The notes below the pieces were generated by a model that worked only from the letters and a program-made list of their open reading frames with translations, searched no databases and was not told the origin of the DNA. From Alteromonas salexigens (GTDB lineage: Bacteria > Pseudomonadota > Gammaproteobacteria > Enterobacterales > Alteromonadaceae), in the NCBI RefSeq assembly GCF_025628895.1, contig NZ_JAOTJC010000005.1, positions 1 to 64,000 of the forward strand: DNA of 64,000 nt, in the 5' to 3' direction. Position 1 is the stretch's first letter. The number at the start of each line of letters is the position of its first letter. The position numbers and the translations under genes were made by a program. Positions 36,194-46,400 of this stretch are shown here, in pieces.

Positions 36194-38140
36194 ATGACCG
36201 CCCACAAGCGTTATCCCATACCGGACGCGATCAAGGACACCACGTTACTGAATGAAGAGCAGTACCAGGCAATGTATAATCAGTCTATCTCCGATCCCGA
36301 GGCGTTCTGGGCTGAGCAGGCCGGAATGCTGGAGTGGTATCAGGCGCCCACCAAAATTAAGAATACCCGTTTCGGAGAGGGTGAGGTGTCAATTAAGTGG
36401 TTTGAAGATGGCGAGCTGAACGCCAGTTACAACTGCATTGACCGCCATCTGGCCGACAATGCCAAGAAAACAGCCATCCACTGGGAAGGTGACACGCCGG
36501 GTGAAGCAGAAGCGATTACTTACCAGCAGCTGCACTATGAAGTGTGTAAGCTGGCTAACGGTTTGAAAAAACTTGGCGTTAAAAAAGGCGACCGGGTGGC
36601 TATTTATATGCCGATGGTGCCACAGGCTGCCTATGCCATGCTGGCCTGCGCGCGCATTGGTGCGGTGCACTCGGTGATATTCGGCGGTTTTTCTCCCAAT
36701 GCCATTGCCGATCGCATCAATGACAGTGATGCCAAAGTTATTATTACCAGCGACGAAGGGCGGCGTGCAGGTCGCAGTGTGCCGTTGAAGACGAACGTGG
36801 ATAAAGCGTTAGCGGACGGTGCCTGCCCCTCCATCACCAACGCCGTGGTATTAAAGCTGACTGGCGCCGACGTGGACTGGAATGACGATGTAGACGTGTG
36901 GTGGGATGAGCTGGTGGACGATTGCACTGGCCAGTGCGAACCGGAAGTCATGAATGCGGAAGACCCGCTCTTTATTCTGTATACCTCGGGCTCCACCGGC
37001 ACACCAAAAGGCGTGGTGCACACCACGGGTGGCTATCTGTTATACACCGCCATGACGTTTAAATACGTATTCGATTATCAACCTGACGACATTTACTGGT
37101 GCACCGCTGATGTGGGCTGGATCACTGGACACAGCTACATGGTGTACGGCCCCCTTATAAACGGGGCATCACAGGTATTCTTTGAAGGCGTGCCTAACTA
37201 CCCGGACGTGCGCCGTATCGCGCAGGTTGTGGAGAAGTATAAGGTAAATAGCCTGTATACCGCCCCTACGGCCATCCGGGCACTGATGGCCCATGGCGAT
37301 AAGCCGGCAGAAGGCTGTGATTTAAGCAGTCTGCGTTTGTTGGGCTCGGTCGGGGAGCCTATTAACCCGGAAGCCTGGGAATGGTACCATCGGGTGTTGG
37401 GGGAAAACCGCTGCCCCATCGTAGATACGTGGTGGCAGACCGAAACCGGTGGCATCATGATCACGCCGCTTGCCGGTGCCACAGAGCTGAAACCAGGCTC
37501 GGCCACCCGGCCGTTCTTTGGTATTGAACCGGCCCTGTTTGATGCCGACGGTAAAGAGCTGGAAGGCGCAAATGAAGGGAATCTGGTAATTAAGAACAGC
37601 TGGCCCAGTCAGGCGCGGACAGTGTATGGCGATCATGAACGGTTCATTAATACCTACTTCAGCACCTATCCCGGCGTATATTTTACCGGCGACGGCGCCC
37701 GTCGTGATGAAGATGATTATTTCTGGATCACGGGCCGGGTGGACGACGTGTTAAATGTCTCCGGGCACCGCCTGGGCACCGCAGAAATAGAAAGTGCCAT
37801 GGTGGCGCATTCTAAAGTAGCGGAAGCGGCAGTGGTGGGCTACCCCCATGATATCAAAGGGCAGGGCATCTACGTATATGTGACGCCCAATGATGGTGTC
37901 ACCGCAGACGAGGCACTGAGTAAAGAGCTGCGGGACTGGGTGCGTAACGAGCTTAGCCCCATTGCCACACCAGATAAAATTCAGTGGTCTGAGGGCTTAC
38001 CGAAAACACGGTCGGGCAAAATCATGCGGCGAATTTTGCGCAAAATCGCAGCGAATGAGCATGATCAGCTTGGAGATACCTCCACATTGGCTGATCCGTC
38101 AGTTGTTGATAAACTCATTGCGGAACGCTTAAACAAATAA
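36194..38140 (+). CDS. acs: Acetyl-CoA synthetase
   Basis: A 648-residue AMP-forming enzyme that activates acetate to acetyl-CoA through acetyl-AMP. The phosphate loop is [11 protein letters not shown], and the acetate-pocket and adenylate motifs include [35 protein letters not shown] and the A10 motif [11 protein letters not shown] with the catalytic, acetylation-controlled lysine. Length and motifs match E. coli Acs (652). It starts 12 bases after a GGAGG box. A NarL-type regulator gene follows after 14 bases. The upstream region holds two palindromic boxes, suggesting control by that regulator. Confidence 0.97.
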   Translation: MTAHKRYPIPDAIKDTTLLNEEQYQAMYNQSISDPEAFWAEQAGMLEWYQAPTKIKNTRFGEGEVSIKWFEDGELNASYNCIDRHLADNAKKTAIHWEGDTPGEAEAITYQQLHYEVCKLANGLKKLGVKKGDRVAIYMPMVPQAAYAMLACARIGAVHSVIFGGFSPNAIADRINDSDAKVIITSDEGRRAGRSVPLKTNVDKALADGACPSITNAVVLKLTGADVDWNDDVDVWWDELVDDCTGQCEPEVMNAEDPLFILYTSGSTGTPKGVVHTTGGYLLYTAMTFKYVFDYQPDDIYWCTADVGWITGHSYMVYGPLINGASQVFFEGVPNYPDVRRIAQVVEKYKVNSLYTAPTAIRALMAHGDKPAEGCDLSSLRLLGSVGEPINPEAWEWYHRVLGENRCPIVDTWWQTETGGIMITPLAGATELKPGSATRPFFGIEPALFDADGKELEGANEGNLVIKNSWPSQARTVYGDHERFINTYFSTYPGVYFTGDGARRDEDDYFWITGRVDDVLNVSGHRLGTAEIESAMVAHSKVAEAAVVGYPHDIKGQGIYVYVTPNDGVTADEALSKELRDWVRNELSPIATPDKIQWSEGLPKTRSGKIMRRILRKIAANEHDQLGDTSTLADPSVVDKLIAERLNK

Positions 38141-38154
38141 CGGACTCTACTGTC

Positions 38155-38808
38155 ATGGTTAGCCTGCTGATTGCTGATGATCACCCGTTGTACCGGGATG
38201 CCCTGAAAGGGGCATTAGTGACAACCTTTAACGATTTGCAATTGTATGAGGCAGGCGACCTGACATCCACAGTGTCGTTACTCTACGAGCATGATATTGA
38301 TTTGTTACTGCTGGACTTACACATGCCCGGCAGTAACGATCTGTTCGGGTTGCTGCATATTCGTAAACTTTACCCCGATCTGCCGGTGGCGGTGGTTTCC
38401 GGAACCGAAGATCCTGCCACCATTTCTAAAATAGTGGCCGTAGGCGCTCTTGGGTTCATTCCCAAAACGGCAAGCTCCAGTGATATTGCCAATGCGGTGC
38501 AGGCTATTCTGGAAGGCGATATCTGGCTGCCGGCCTCGGTAAGTAACACCATGGAACCGGTTGATAACGAGTTCTCAGAGCTGGCAGATAAAGTATCTTC
38601 ACTTACCCCTTCTCAGTATAAAGTGTTGTGCTATATGCGTGACGGCCTGCTGAATAAGCAAATTGGCTATAATCTGGATATTGCCGAAGCGACCGTAAAA
38701 GCCCATGTGACGGCTATTTTCCGTAAGCTGGGGATTAACAACCGCACCCAGGCGGTGTTACTGGCGTCGCAGCTGGAACTTGAACCACCGGCGTCTGCCC
38801 ATGGCTAA
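38155..38808 (+). CDS. crbR: NarL/LuxR-type response regulator, CrbR-like
   Basis: A 217-residue two-component regulator. The receiver domain has the acidic pair in IADDH, phospho-acceptor Asp54 (LLDLHMPG) and Lys in FIPKTAS. The C-terminal LuxR-type helix-turn-helix contains LTPSQYKVLCYMRDG and IAEATVKAHVTAIFRKLGI. In Vibrio cholerae CrbR with the kinase CrbS turns on acs; the position directly behind acs and the CrbS-like kinase 4 kb away fit that system. The gene symbol is given by this context and family resemblance. Probable targets are the TAAGAC-N4-GTCTTA boxes (inference). Confidence 0.85.
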   Translation: MVSLLIADDHPLYRDALKGALVTTFNDLQLYEAGDLTSTVSLLYEHDIDLLLLDLHMPGSNDLFGLLHIRKLYPDLPVAVVSGTEDPATISKIVAVGALGFIPKTASSSDIANAVQAILEGDIWLPASVSNTMEPVDNEFSELADKVSSLTPSQYKVLCYMRDGLLNKQIGYNLDIAEATVKAHVTAIFRKLGINNRTQAVLLASQLELEPPASAHG

Positions 38809-38822
38809 CCGTTATTGCAGAT

Positions 38823-39701
38823 TTACTGGTTAAAATAAGGCAGGTAAGTATCTAACGCCTCCTGAGACGCCTCACTCAGCATGGGGTTAGTTAAGTTAAT
38901 CACCTCACGGCCCTGTAAGTGCGCCATGCTGTTCTGATAAAACCGTTGTGACATCAGCAGTGCCTGAAATTCACCGGTGGCGAGTAACTGCTGTAATCCC
39001 TCGTTTATTCTCTCGGCCAGCTGGCGGTTGTTGCGACTGACAAAAAAGAACATGGGACTGGGATAACTGAGTACCAGGTGCTCCTCCAGTGCAAACGGCC
39101 GGGCACTGTGAAAGGCCAGTTCGTAATCTACTTCCAAAACCCCACGAGGGTAATAATCGGCAAAGCTTTCTTCCAGTACCCGAAAGGAAGACTTGTACGT
39201 GGCTTCCAGCACGGAAAAGCCGTGATGGCGATACAGGCGTGTGTCCGGCCAGTCCTGCCCCTGCACGGCACGGTATTGTTTAAGCTGGTTTATTTCTACC
39301 GGTTCGTCGAAGCGCTCATCATCGGCGCGGATCAGCAAGACACGCTTGCCAAACAGCCCGGCTGCAATAGGAACAGGTACAGCAGTGTAGAGACTTTCCC
39401 GTTCCAGCGTGGTCACGCTCCAGGTCACATCCAGCATTTTATGGTCGAGGTTGCGCAGCTGACGCTCCTGCACGGTGCGGCTTTCGTTCGGCAGCAGTTC
39501 TGCCTCGCCATACTCTTCTGCTGTCTTGTCGAGGGCCATTTGTAGCAGGGCTTTCACATACAAATAGAGAGGGTCGGTGCCTTCGGCCACCTGGGGAATG
39601 CGGATTTGTTTAATTGTCGGCGCGTCCGTGTCCTGATGCGCTGAGACGCTGGCCAGCAGGCAGTGACAAATAATAACTGTAACGCCTACCGCCCAACGCA
39701 T
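38823..39701 (-). CDS. Periplasmic substrate-binding-like protein
   Basis: A 292-residue exported protein with a signal peptide (AVGVTVIICHCLLASVSA). The rest resembles type II periplasmic binding folds of the SBP_bac_3 family: a first lobe with LKALLQMAL-like helix and VTWSVTT, and a hinge-following segment with YPSPMFFFVSRNN and ERINEGLQQLLATGEFQ, which is typical of the end of such domains. No permease or ATPase is nearby, so it may be a ligand sensor rather than a transporter part. It follows the rimB-like gene by one base, in the same unit as the RimK group. Confidence 0.72.
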   Translation of the reverse strand: MRWAVGVTVIICHCLLASVSAHQDTDAPTIKQIRIPQVAEGTDPLYLYVKALLQMALDKTAEEYGEAELLPNESRTVQERQLRNLDHKMLDVTWSVTTLERESLYTAVPVPIAAGLFGKRVLLIRADDERFDEPVEINQLKQYRAVQGQDWPDTRLYRHHGFSVLEATYKSSFRVLEESFADYYPRGVLEVDYELAFHSARPFALEEHLVLSYPSPMFFFVSRNNRQLAERINEGLQQLLATGEFQALLMSQRFYQNSMAHLQGREVINLTNPMLSEASQEALDTYLPYFNQ

Positions 39702-39702
39702 A

Positions 39703-40143
39703 TCAGTCTTTGCCAGTCAGCAAAAATTCAAATTCGGGGTCAACCAACAGCCGTCCGTTCATGGCCTCGCGACCCAGTAACATCAGGTAGGTCATTTCCG
39801 AGCGGTCCGTTAATGTCAGCTGAATAGTCCAGCGCATGTCATCCATTACGATTGGTGTATCAATGACATAACGCTTTTCACGGGTGGCGGTGGAGCTTTT
39901 CACCTGCTTTTTGCCCACGATTGGCGCTTCCCGGCGAACCACACGTTCCACGTTGTGAATATCCGGGTGGATATCGAAGCGGATCCACTGCTCATTATTT
40001 TTTTCAAACTCTTCGATGTTGTCTACGTGCAGCGACGATGTGGCAGCGCCAGTGTCTACCCGCACGTTGAGTTGGCTGATTTCCAGTTCAGGCAGGTCGC
40101 ACAACTCAATGGCACCGACCAGCTTTTTGTGACCTTGTGGCAC
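39703..40143 (-). CDS. RimB-like retropepsin-fold protease
   Basis: A 146-residue protein of the family annotated as ATP-dependent zinc protease/RimB. The aspartic-protease-like active-site motif is VDTGAATSSLH near residue 30, and LMLLGREAMNGRLLVDP near the C-terminus is the second family signature. In Pseudomonas, RimB removes glutamates added by RimK to ribosomal protein S6. Here it sits two genes downstream of rimK in a close-packed unit (gaps of 0-2 bases), which supports that role. Catalytic mechanism is not settled by sequence. Confidence 0.83.
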   Translation of the reverse strand: MPQGHKKLVGAIELCDLPELEISQLNVRVDTGAATSSLHVDNIEEFEKNNEQWIRFDIHPDIHNVERVVRREAPIVGKKQVKSSTATREKRYVIDTPIVMDDMRWTIQLTLTDRSEMTYLMLLGREAMNGRLLVDPEFEFLLTGKD

Positions 40144-40144
40144 G

Positions 40145-41182
40145 TTATTGCCCCTCCACTACGGGTTGTTCGTTCAGCACCAGGTTATCCTGTAACAGTT
40201 CAACATGTTCTGCAACCGCGCCGGGCTTACTAAAGTACGCCACATGGTAAACCGCTTCACCTTCCTGAGTAAGCGGAATGTTCTGTTTACCAATAATGAC
40301 GCCGTCGGCGGGGCTGATTATCGAGGCCACTACTTCGCCATACGGATCAGCAATGCTGGCCAGCCGATCGCCTTTACTGACATGATCGCCCATCTGCGCA
40401 AGGTGGGTCACAAAACCGCTTTCAGGGGCACGTACCCAGCCGCTTTGACGGGCGATAAAGCGGTCGATGTCATGGCCTTTACTGGCGCGCTTATTCAGCA
40501 TGCCTAAATGGCGCATGGTATTGATAATGCCTTTAACACCCGCACGGATAGAAAACTCATCGTATCGCAAAGCCTGCCCCGCTTCATACAGCAGTATTTT
40601 AATACCTTCATCACTGGCCGCCTGACGTAAGGAGCCGTCACGGATATCTGCATTTAATAACACAGGGACGCCAAAGGCTTTGGCCATCGCCAGTACCTCC
40701 GGATCGTCGAGGTTAGCACGCACCTGCGGCAGATTACTGCGGTGAATAGCGCCGGTATGCAGGTCGATGCCCACGTCACATTTGCTAACCACCTCTTTGA
40801 AAAACAGGTTGGCCAGCCGGCCGGCCAGGGAGCCCTTTTTGCTGCCCGGAAAGCTGCGGTTCAGGTCGCGGCGATCCGGCAGGTAGCGAGACTGGTTAAC
40901 CACGCCATACACATTGACCATAGGCACAGCAATTAGTGTGCCCCGCAGCCGGCTGATAGATTTAGAACGGATAAGACGGCTGACAATTTCAATGCCATTT
41001 AATTCATCGCCGTGGATAGCGGCACTAACAAACAGAGTGGGGCCTTCCCGTTTGCCGCGTTTTACATACACCGGAATGCTCATGTTAGTAGCGGTATACA
41101 ACGGCGGCATTTGCAGCTCTATTTTCTTGGTTTCACCTGGCAGTACAGAATGCCCGCCAATTTCAAGTGCAGTGCCTTTCAC
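40145..41182 (-). CDS. Succinylglutamate desuccinylase/aspartoacylase-family metallohydrolase
   Basis: A 345-residue M14-family zinc hydrolase. Zinc ligands are visible in SAAIHGDELNG (His and Glu) and in VGIDLHTGAIHRSN (His). The C-terminal third is a biotinyl/lipoyl-like beta domain (GFVTHLAQMGDHVSKGDRLASI), as in the AstE/AspA-like subgroup. It hydrolyses an N-acyl or isopeptide amide bond in related proteins. Encoded directly after rimK (no gap) and before the rimB-like gene. It may act on glutamyl-modified peptides or on small N-acyl amino acids; the substrate is open. Confidence 0.85.
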   Translation of the reverse strand: MKGTALEIGGHSVLPGETKKIELQMPPLYTATNMSIPVYVKRGKREGPTLFVSAAIHGDELNGIEIVSRLIRSKSISRLRGTLIAVPMVNVYGVVNQSRYLPDRRDLNRSFPGSKKGSLAGRLANLFFKEVVSKCDVGIDLHTGAIHRSNLPQVRANLDDPEVLAMAKAFGVPVLLNADIRDGSLRQAASDEGIKILLYEAGQALRYDEFSIRAGVKGIINTMRHLGMLNKRASKGHDIDRFIARQSGWVRAPESGFVTHLAQMGDHVSKGDRLASIADPYGEVVASIISPADGVIIGKQNIPLTQEGEAVYHVAYFSKPGAVAEHVELLQDNLVLNEQPVVEGQ

Positions 41183-42088
41183 TTAGCCTTTTCCTCGGGT
41201 ACGGGTGTTATTCGGCTTCGCCGATTTAGCAATAAAGTCTATAATCATGCCCGCCACATCTTTTTTTGTGGCCGACTCAATGCCTTCCAGGCCGGGTGAA
41301 GAGTTCACCTCCATCACCACCGGACCATTATTCGAGCGCAGAATGTCGACCCCGCAACAGTTCAGTCCCATGGTTTTGGCAGCATCTACAGCGGTTTTGC
41401 GTTCTTCCGGGGACAGTCTCACCAAACTGGCTGAGCCACCCCGGTGCAAGTTAGAGCGAAATTCGCCGGGCGCTGCCTGGCGCTTCATGGCCGCTACGAC
41501 TTTGCCGCCCACGACCAGACAGCGGATGTCTGAACCGCCCGCTTCCTTAATGAACTCCTGAACCAGAATGGAGGCATTCAACCCCATAAATGCTTCGATA
41601 ATTGATTCCGCGGCTTTCTGCGTGTCGGCCAGCACCACACCAATGCCCTGTGTACCTTCCAACAGCTTGATCACCACCGGGGCGCCGCCCACATTTTTTA
41701 TCAGATCATCGATACGGTCAGGGTGATGCGCAAATCCGGTACGCGGCATACCAATGCCTTTACGGGACAGCAACTGCAACGAGCGCAACTTGTCCCTCGA
41801 ACGGCTGATAGCCACTGACTCATTCACTGAGTAGGTGCCCATCATTTCAAACTGACGAACCACCGAGGTGCCATAGAAACTAACCGAGGCACCGATACGG
41901 GGGATCACCGCATCGTAGTAGGGGAGTTTGCGGCCCTTGTAACGTACCGATGGGTTGGCACTGGTGATATCCATGTAGCAGTGCATGGTGTCGATAATAT
42001 CCACCGTGTGCCCACGTGCCTGACCGGCTTCCTGAAGTCGGCGGGTGGAGTAAAGTCGGGGATTACGGGAAAGTATGGCTATACGCAT
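41183..42088 (-). CDS. rimK: RimK-type alpha-L-glutamate ligase
   Basis: A 301-residue ATP-grasp ligase that adds glutamates to the C-terminus of ribosomal protein S6 (RimK proper). The N-terminal domain begins [10 protein letters not shown]. The ATP-grasp core includes [39 protein letters not shown] and the metal-binding [14 protein letters not shown]. Length matches E. coli RimK (300). First gene of a four-gene minus-strand unit with a desuccinylase-like gene, a rimB-like gene and a periplasmic binding protein. Confidence 0.92.
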   Translation of the reverse strand: MRIAILSRNPRLYSTRRLQEAGQARGHTVDIIDTMHCYMDITSANPSVRYKGRKLPYYDAVIPRIGASVSFYGTSVVRQFEMMGTYSVNESVAISRSRDKLRSLQLLSRKGIGMPRTGFAHHPDRIDDLIKNVGGAPVVIKLLEGTQGIGVVLADTQKAAESIIEAFMGLNASILVQEFIKEAGGSDIRCLVVGGKVVAAMKRQAAPGEFRSNLHRGGSASLVRLSPEERKTAVDAAKTMGLNCCGVDILRSNNGPVVMEVNSSPGLEGIESATKKDVAGMIIDFIAKSAKPNNTRTRGKG

Positions 42089-42279
42089 ATAAGAATCTCT
42101 GTCCTTGCGGATTTTGAAGTAAACAGATAAGTCCGGCGGACATGCCGGGATGGCACCAGAGAATTCAGTACGCTAGTGCTATTCGTTTCTACAATATAGA
42201 TGATATATTCGTAAACGTCTTAAGATTTTTCTTATGCTATCGATAGTTAGCTTTTGTTGAACAGAGGGAGCAAACGTGC

Positions 42280-42882
42280 ATGGGGCACTGGTTGAATGAT
42301 GTGGCGGTGTGGGTTGAGGGTTATCAGTTAAACCTGATTGCTACCGGCCTGTTCCTCTTAGCGTATGTGGCGGTGATCCGTCTCGTCATTCCGCGGCTGG
42401 AACGAAACCTGGCGAGCAGTCGCTTAAAGTCTTCCAGTGCAGTGAAGGGGCTGTTTGTGGCCCGGGTGTTGACCGGTATTGCTACCTTTGCCGGTATTTT
42501 ACTGGCCTGGGGTGTGGATTTTTCCGGTCTGCTGGTGCTGTCTACTTCCATCATTACCCTCACTGGGGTGGCGTTGTTTGCCAGTTGGTCACTGATCAGC
42601 AATATCACGGCGTACTTTATCTTGTTGACCAATGTTGCCTACCGGCGGGGCAATGCAGTGCGCATTATCGACGGTGATAATTATGTGGAGGGCACGATTG
42701 CCGACATCGGCCCCTTCAGCACACGGCTGGTCACGGCAGAACGAGAAACCGTGCTATACCCGAATAACCTGGTGCTGACCCGCCCGGTGCTGATCAATCC
42801 CAAGACCCCCTGGCACAGTGTGGGCAAGGTGGTGGCGCAACCCATAGGGCAAAGCAGTGAGCAAAAGGCCGACAAGGCCTGA
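42280..42882 (+). CDS. Small MscS-family mechanosensitive channel
   Basis: A 200-residue membrane protein with three transmembrane segments (about 17-38, 62-83 and 85-115). The pore-lining region (TLTGVALFASWSLISNITAY) and the beta domain (VRIIDGDNYVEGTIADIGPFSTRLVTAE, then VLYPNNLVLTRPVL) are those of MscS. It lacks most of the C-terminal alpha-beta domain present in E. coli MscS (286 aa), so it is a minimal form. It should release solutes on hypo-osmotic stress. Good GAGGGAG ribosome-binding site. Convergent with the crbS-like gene. Confidence 0.87.
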   Translation: MGHWLNDVAVWVEGYQLNLIATGLFLLAYVAVIRLVIPRLERNLASSRLKSSSAVKGLFVARVLTGIATFAGILLAWGVDFSGLLVLSTSIITLTGVALFASWSLISNITAYFILLTNVAYRRGNAVRIIDGDNYVEGTIADIGPFSTRLVTAERETVLYPNNLVLTRPVLINPKTPWHSVGKVVAQPIGQSSEQKADKA

Positions 42883-42888
42883 GCACTA

Positions 42889-45800
42889 CTATTCGAAGGT
42901 TTTGGCCTCTCGCTGCATTTGCTGCAACAGCGCCCGTAACCTGGCCGGCTTTAGAGGCTTAGCCAGGTAGTGTACCGACTGGGCTTTGCAGCGGTCCCGT
43001 AAATCTTCTTCCTGGTTAGCGGTGATCAGCGCCGCAGGTAATAGCGCGTCATAAGCATCGCGCAGGGTGTCTATCAATGCCAGACCGTTGTCGCCATGCC
43101 CCAGATGATAGTCCATCAGTAACACCTGTGGCGCAAACTCCCGGGCGGTTTCTAGCGCTTGCTGCCTGGAGTCAGCCACACAAACCTCTGCGCCCCACTT
43201 TTGCAGCAATGTCTGCATGGCATCAAGATTTTGCTGTTGGTCGTCCACACACAGTACCCGCAGGCCGGTAAAGTCGCCGGTTCGGGGACGGGTGGTGTCG
43301 CCGCCGGCCGCAGGGGAGTGCGTAGTAGGCAGATTTAACGAGAAACAACTGCCCTGACCCGGTGTGGAGGTCACCTTAATTGCGGCGCCGAGCTGGGATG
43401 AGAGCCGTCGTACCACGGCAAGTCCTAAGCCGACGCCATGTTCTGTTGACTCAAGCGTACGGTAGAAATCACCAAAAATAAGGGCCTGTTGCTCCTCGGA
43501 AATGCCAATGCCGGTATCGTATACCGCCAGTTCGACTTGTCCGGCACGGCGGCGGGCAGTAAACAGCACCTTGCCCGTTGGCGTGTATTTGATCGCGTTA
43601 GACAACAGGTTCTGGGTAATCCTGTACAAAAAGGTTTTGTCTGTGGTCACCCAGCATGAGCGCAGCCGGATGCGTAACTGCAGGCCTTTATCCTGTGCCG
43701 ATAACGCCATTTCTTCCGCCAACGGGCCCAATAAATCTGCCACGTTGACCGGCTCCAGTGAAGGTTTCATTTCTCCCTGATCCAGCCGTGCAATATCCAG
43801 CAGCGTGGCGATCAGCGCCTCACTGGAATTCACACTATGATTCAGCTTGGTCACAATACTTGCCGCCTGTTCAGGTAAACCGGCTTCCTGAAGCGCGGAT
43901 AAGTACAGCTTGGCGGCATTCAAAGGTTGCAGAACATCATGGCTGGCCAGTGCCAGAAAGCGGGTTTTACTGGCGTTGGCGTCCTCGGCGGCCTGCCTGG
44001 CGCGAATGAGCTCTTTTTCCGCTTCAGAGCGACGCTCAATTTCCAGGCGCAGTTCAGCATTAATCGAGTGTACTTCTTCGGTGCGTTTTTTGACCCGCAG
44101 CTCCAGATCGATGTTCGATTCCTCTAATGCCTGCTGAATTTCTACGTGGGCAGTAATGTCATTGAAGCTGGTTACAAAACCACCGCCCGGCAGCGGGTTG
44201 CCAACCATTTCAATAACACGGCCATCGCTTCGCTGACGGGTGAAACGGTGGGGACTCCCCGAGCGTAAGTAAGCCAGTCGTTTGTCTACCTGTTCCTCAA
44301 TATCGCCGGGGCCGAACTCACCCTTCTCGGCGTTATAACGGATGAGCTTTTCAATGGGGGTGCCTACCGTAAGCAGGGCTTCCGGATACTGATATAACGT
44401 AGCATACTGTTTATTCCATGCCACCAGGTTGAGGTGCTGATCTACCACACTGATCCCCTGATCCATGTTTTCCAGCGACGTAAGCAGGGCGCTCATGTTG
44501 AATTTCACCGCCTGCGTGGTGCCATCGAAGAAGTTAATCACTTCCGTCACATCGAGCTTTTTCCCCTGTAACACACTGTCCAACAGCGCCTTGGCTGAGG
44601 ATGCGCCCAGCACGCCGCCCAGTGCACGCTCGCAAAATGCCAGAAACGCATCGTCTGGTTGTTCCGTTTCAATTAACGTGCAGGTGTTCAGGTATTGATA
44701 TTCGTTAACCAGTTGCTGACAACGGCTGGCGCCCATAAAGGTGGTCAGCAAGGTGGTGAGATCTGCGATAGTAATGGCCGACTGCGCGCTGGTGGCCGCT
44801 GCCTGGTTATTCGTGTCAGAAGGCGCCACAAAGGCCTCGGCCTGGATGCGGTCTATCAGTCGGTGGCTGGCTAACCAGGAAAACAGCACAAACGCCGTGA
44901 TATTGGCGGTAAGACTAAACAGTGCTCCGGCACTGATGGTGTCACTTTGCGCAACGCTGCCGGCAGGCGCCGTAGCCAGCGGCACGACCAGCCATAAAAT
45001 CCAGCAGGTCACGCCAACCAGTAAACCCGCGTAGACGCCATGGGCATGGGCACGTCGCCAGTAGAGGCCGCCCACAATTGCTGGTAGCAGCTGGATAACC
45101 AGTGAAAACGCCACCAGACCTATTGAGTGCAGGCTTCGCGCACCGGTCATTTGCTGGTGATACACGAAGGCCATTAACAAAATAAGCCCTATCACCACCC
45201 GCCGGATACGTTGGATTTGCCGCGCGTAGTCTTTGTTACGGTTGGCCGGGGAGCCCCTTGCCAACCAGCTCGGCAGGATTACATCGTTGGTGAGCATGGT
45301 GCTTAAGGTCAGCGTCGCCACAATAATCATGGCAGTGGCAGCAGAAAGACCGCCAATAAATACCAGCATCTGCAACAATACCGACTCTGAATATATGGCC
45401 AGCGATATGACGTAGGTATCCGGCTCAACACTGGCACCAAAAATAGCGGTGCCAGCGGTAGCAATAACCGGGATCACCGCGGCGAGAATGGCAAGATAGA
45501 GCGGGAACAGCCAGCGTGCTGTCTTCAGGTGACTCAGACTCAGGTTATCCACAATGGCGACATGGAACTGCCGGGGCAAACATAAAACCGCTGCGGCTGA
45601 CATCACCGTTTGCGCGATAAAGGTCAGTGAGCCAAACTGCGATAATGCCTCGCTGGTGGTATAACGGCCCAGCAGAGAGCCGCTTTCGGTGGTAGTCCAT
45701 ACTGAATAGCCGACTATCGCGACCAACACCAGTGCCAGCAGTTTAATGGATGACTCAAAGGCGATGGCAAGCATCAGGCCACGCCGGTATTCGGTGACGT

Positions 45801-46320
45801 CCGCTTGCTTGGTACCGAAGAAAATCGCAAAGATAGCGATAAATACTGTGGCAGCTAACACTATCATGTTGCTGTCTGACTGGCGGGTCAGTAGCTGAAA
45901 AGTAGAGCCGATGGCTTTTAATTGCAGAGCAATATACGGCACGGTGGCCAGTAACGCGATTACGGTGACGAGTAACGCCACTGTCTGGCGCTTGCCATAG
46001 CGGGAGGCGATGAAGTCGGCAATGGTGGTAATGTGTTGTTTTTTACTGACCAGCGTCAGCTTATAAATAAACCGGTAGCCCAGTAAATAAACCAGTATAG
46101 GCCCAAGCAGCAAGGGCAGATAGCTCCAGGTATCCCGGCTAGCCTGACCTACGGCTCCAAAAAAAGTCCACGCAGTACAATAAATGGCCAGCGCCAGCGA
46201 GTAGATGGCGGGGTGAGAGGTGAGCTTGCGCGCGGCAGGCGAGTTTTTATCGCCCCAGCTGGCTATGTAAAAAAGCACCAACAAATACACCAGTGCCAGC
46301 GAAACCCAGCCTAACGTCAT
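42889..46320 (-). CDS. crbS: SSS-fused hybrid histidine kinase, CrbS-like
   Basis: A 1143-residue sensor. Residues 1-490 or so form a sodium:solute symporter-like domain with about 13 transmembrane helices, beginning MTLGWVSLALVYLLVLFYIA. A PAS domain follows (about 640-750, LENMDQGISVVDQHLNLVAWN), then a coiled coil and HisKA with the phospho-acceptor His near 795 (LALASHDVLQPLNAAK). HATPase_c has N box QNLLSNAIKYTP and G boxes DTGIGIS and GVGLGLAVV. The C-terminal receiver has Asp near 1070 (VLLMDYHLG). This order matches Vibrio CrbS and Pseudomonas CbrA-like kinases. Its likely partner is the CrbR-like regulator at 38155. Divergent from the symporter genes. Confidence 0.9.
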   Translation of the reverse strand: MTLGWVSLALVYLLVLFYIASWGDKNSPAARKLTSHPAIYSLALAIYCTAWTFFGAVGQASRDTWSYLPLLLGPILVYLLGYRFIYKLTLVSKKQHITTIADFIASRYGKRQTVALLVTVIALLATVPYIALQLKAIGSTFQLLTRQSDSNMIVLAATVFIAIFAIFFGTKQADVTEYRRGLMLAIAFESSIKLLALVLVAIVGYSVWTTTESGSLLGRYTTSEALSQFGSLTFIAQTVMSAAAVLCLPRQFHVAIVDNLSLSHLKTARWLFPLYLAILAAVIPVIATAGTAIFGASVEPDTYVISLAIYSESVLLQMLVFIGGLSAATAMIIVATLTLSTMLTNDVILPSWLARGSPANRNKDYARQIQRIRRVVIGLILLMAFVYHQQMTGARSLHSIGLVAFSLVIQLLPAIVGGLYWRRAHAHGVYAGLLVGVTCWILWLVVPLATAPAGSVAQSDTISAGALFSLTANITAFVLFSWLASHRLIDRIQAEAFVAPSDTNNQAAATSAQSAITIADLTTLLTTFMGASRCQQLVNEYQYLNTCTLIETEQPDDAFLAFCERALGGVLGASSAKALLDSVLQGKKLDVTEVINFFDGTTQAVKFNMSALLTSLENMDQGISVVDQHLNLVAWNKQYATLYQYPEALLTVGTPIEKLIRYNAEKGEFGPGDIEEQVDKRLAYLRSGSPHRFTRQRSDGRVIEMVGNPLPGGGFVTSFNDITAHVEIQQALEESNIDLELRVKKRTEEVHSINAELRLEIERRSEAEKELIRARQAAEDANASKTRFLALASHDVLQPLNAAKLYLSALQEAGLPEQAASIVTKLNHSVNSSEALIATLLDIARLDQGEMKPSLEPVNVADLLGPLAEEMALSAQDKGLQLRIRLRSCWVTTDKTFLYRITQNLLSNAIKYTPTGKVLFTARRRAGQVELAVYDTGIGISEEQQALIFGDFYRTLESTEHGVGLGLAVVRRLSSQLGAAIKVTSTPGQGSCFSLNLPTTHSPAAGGDTTRPRTGDFTGLRVLCVDDQQQNLDAMQTLLQKWGAEVCVADSRQQALETAREFAPQVLLMDYHLGHGDNGLALIDTLRDAYDALLPAALITANQEEDLRDRCKAQSVHYLAKPLKPARLRALLQQMQREAKTFE

Positions 46321-46384
46321 TCTGCCTCCTTAAAGCGTGTTAACAAGATGTTGCGCATTATGCCTGCCTGTCTGATTTATGACC

Positions 46385-46400
46385 TACGACCATGGTCTCA
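46385..46400. promoter_or_regulatory. acs operator-like palindrome, box 3
   Basis: TACGAC CATG GTCTCA, a 6-4-6 repeat matching boxes 1 and 2 before acs at 14 of 16 or better of the constrained half-site positions except two. It lies between crbS (65 bases upstream of its start) and the symporter pair (175 bases upstream). Confidence 0.55.
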
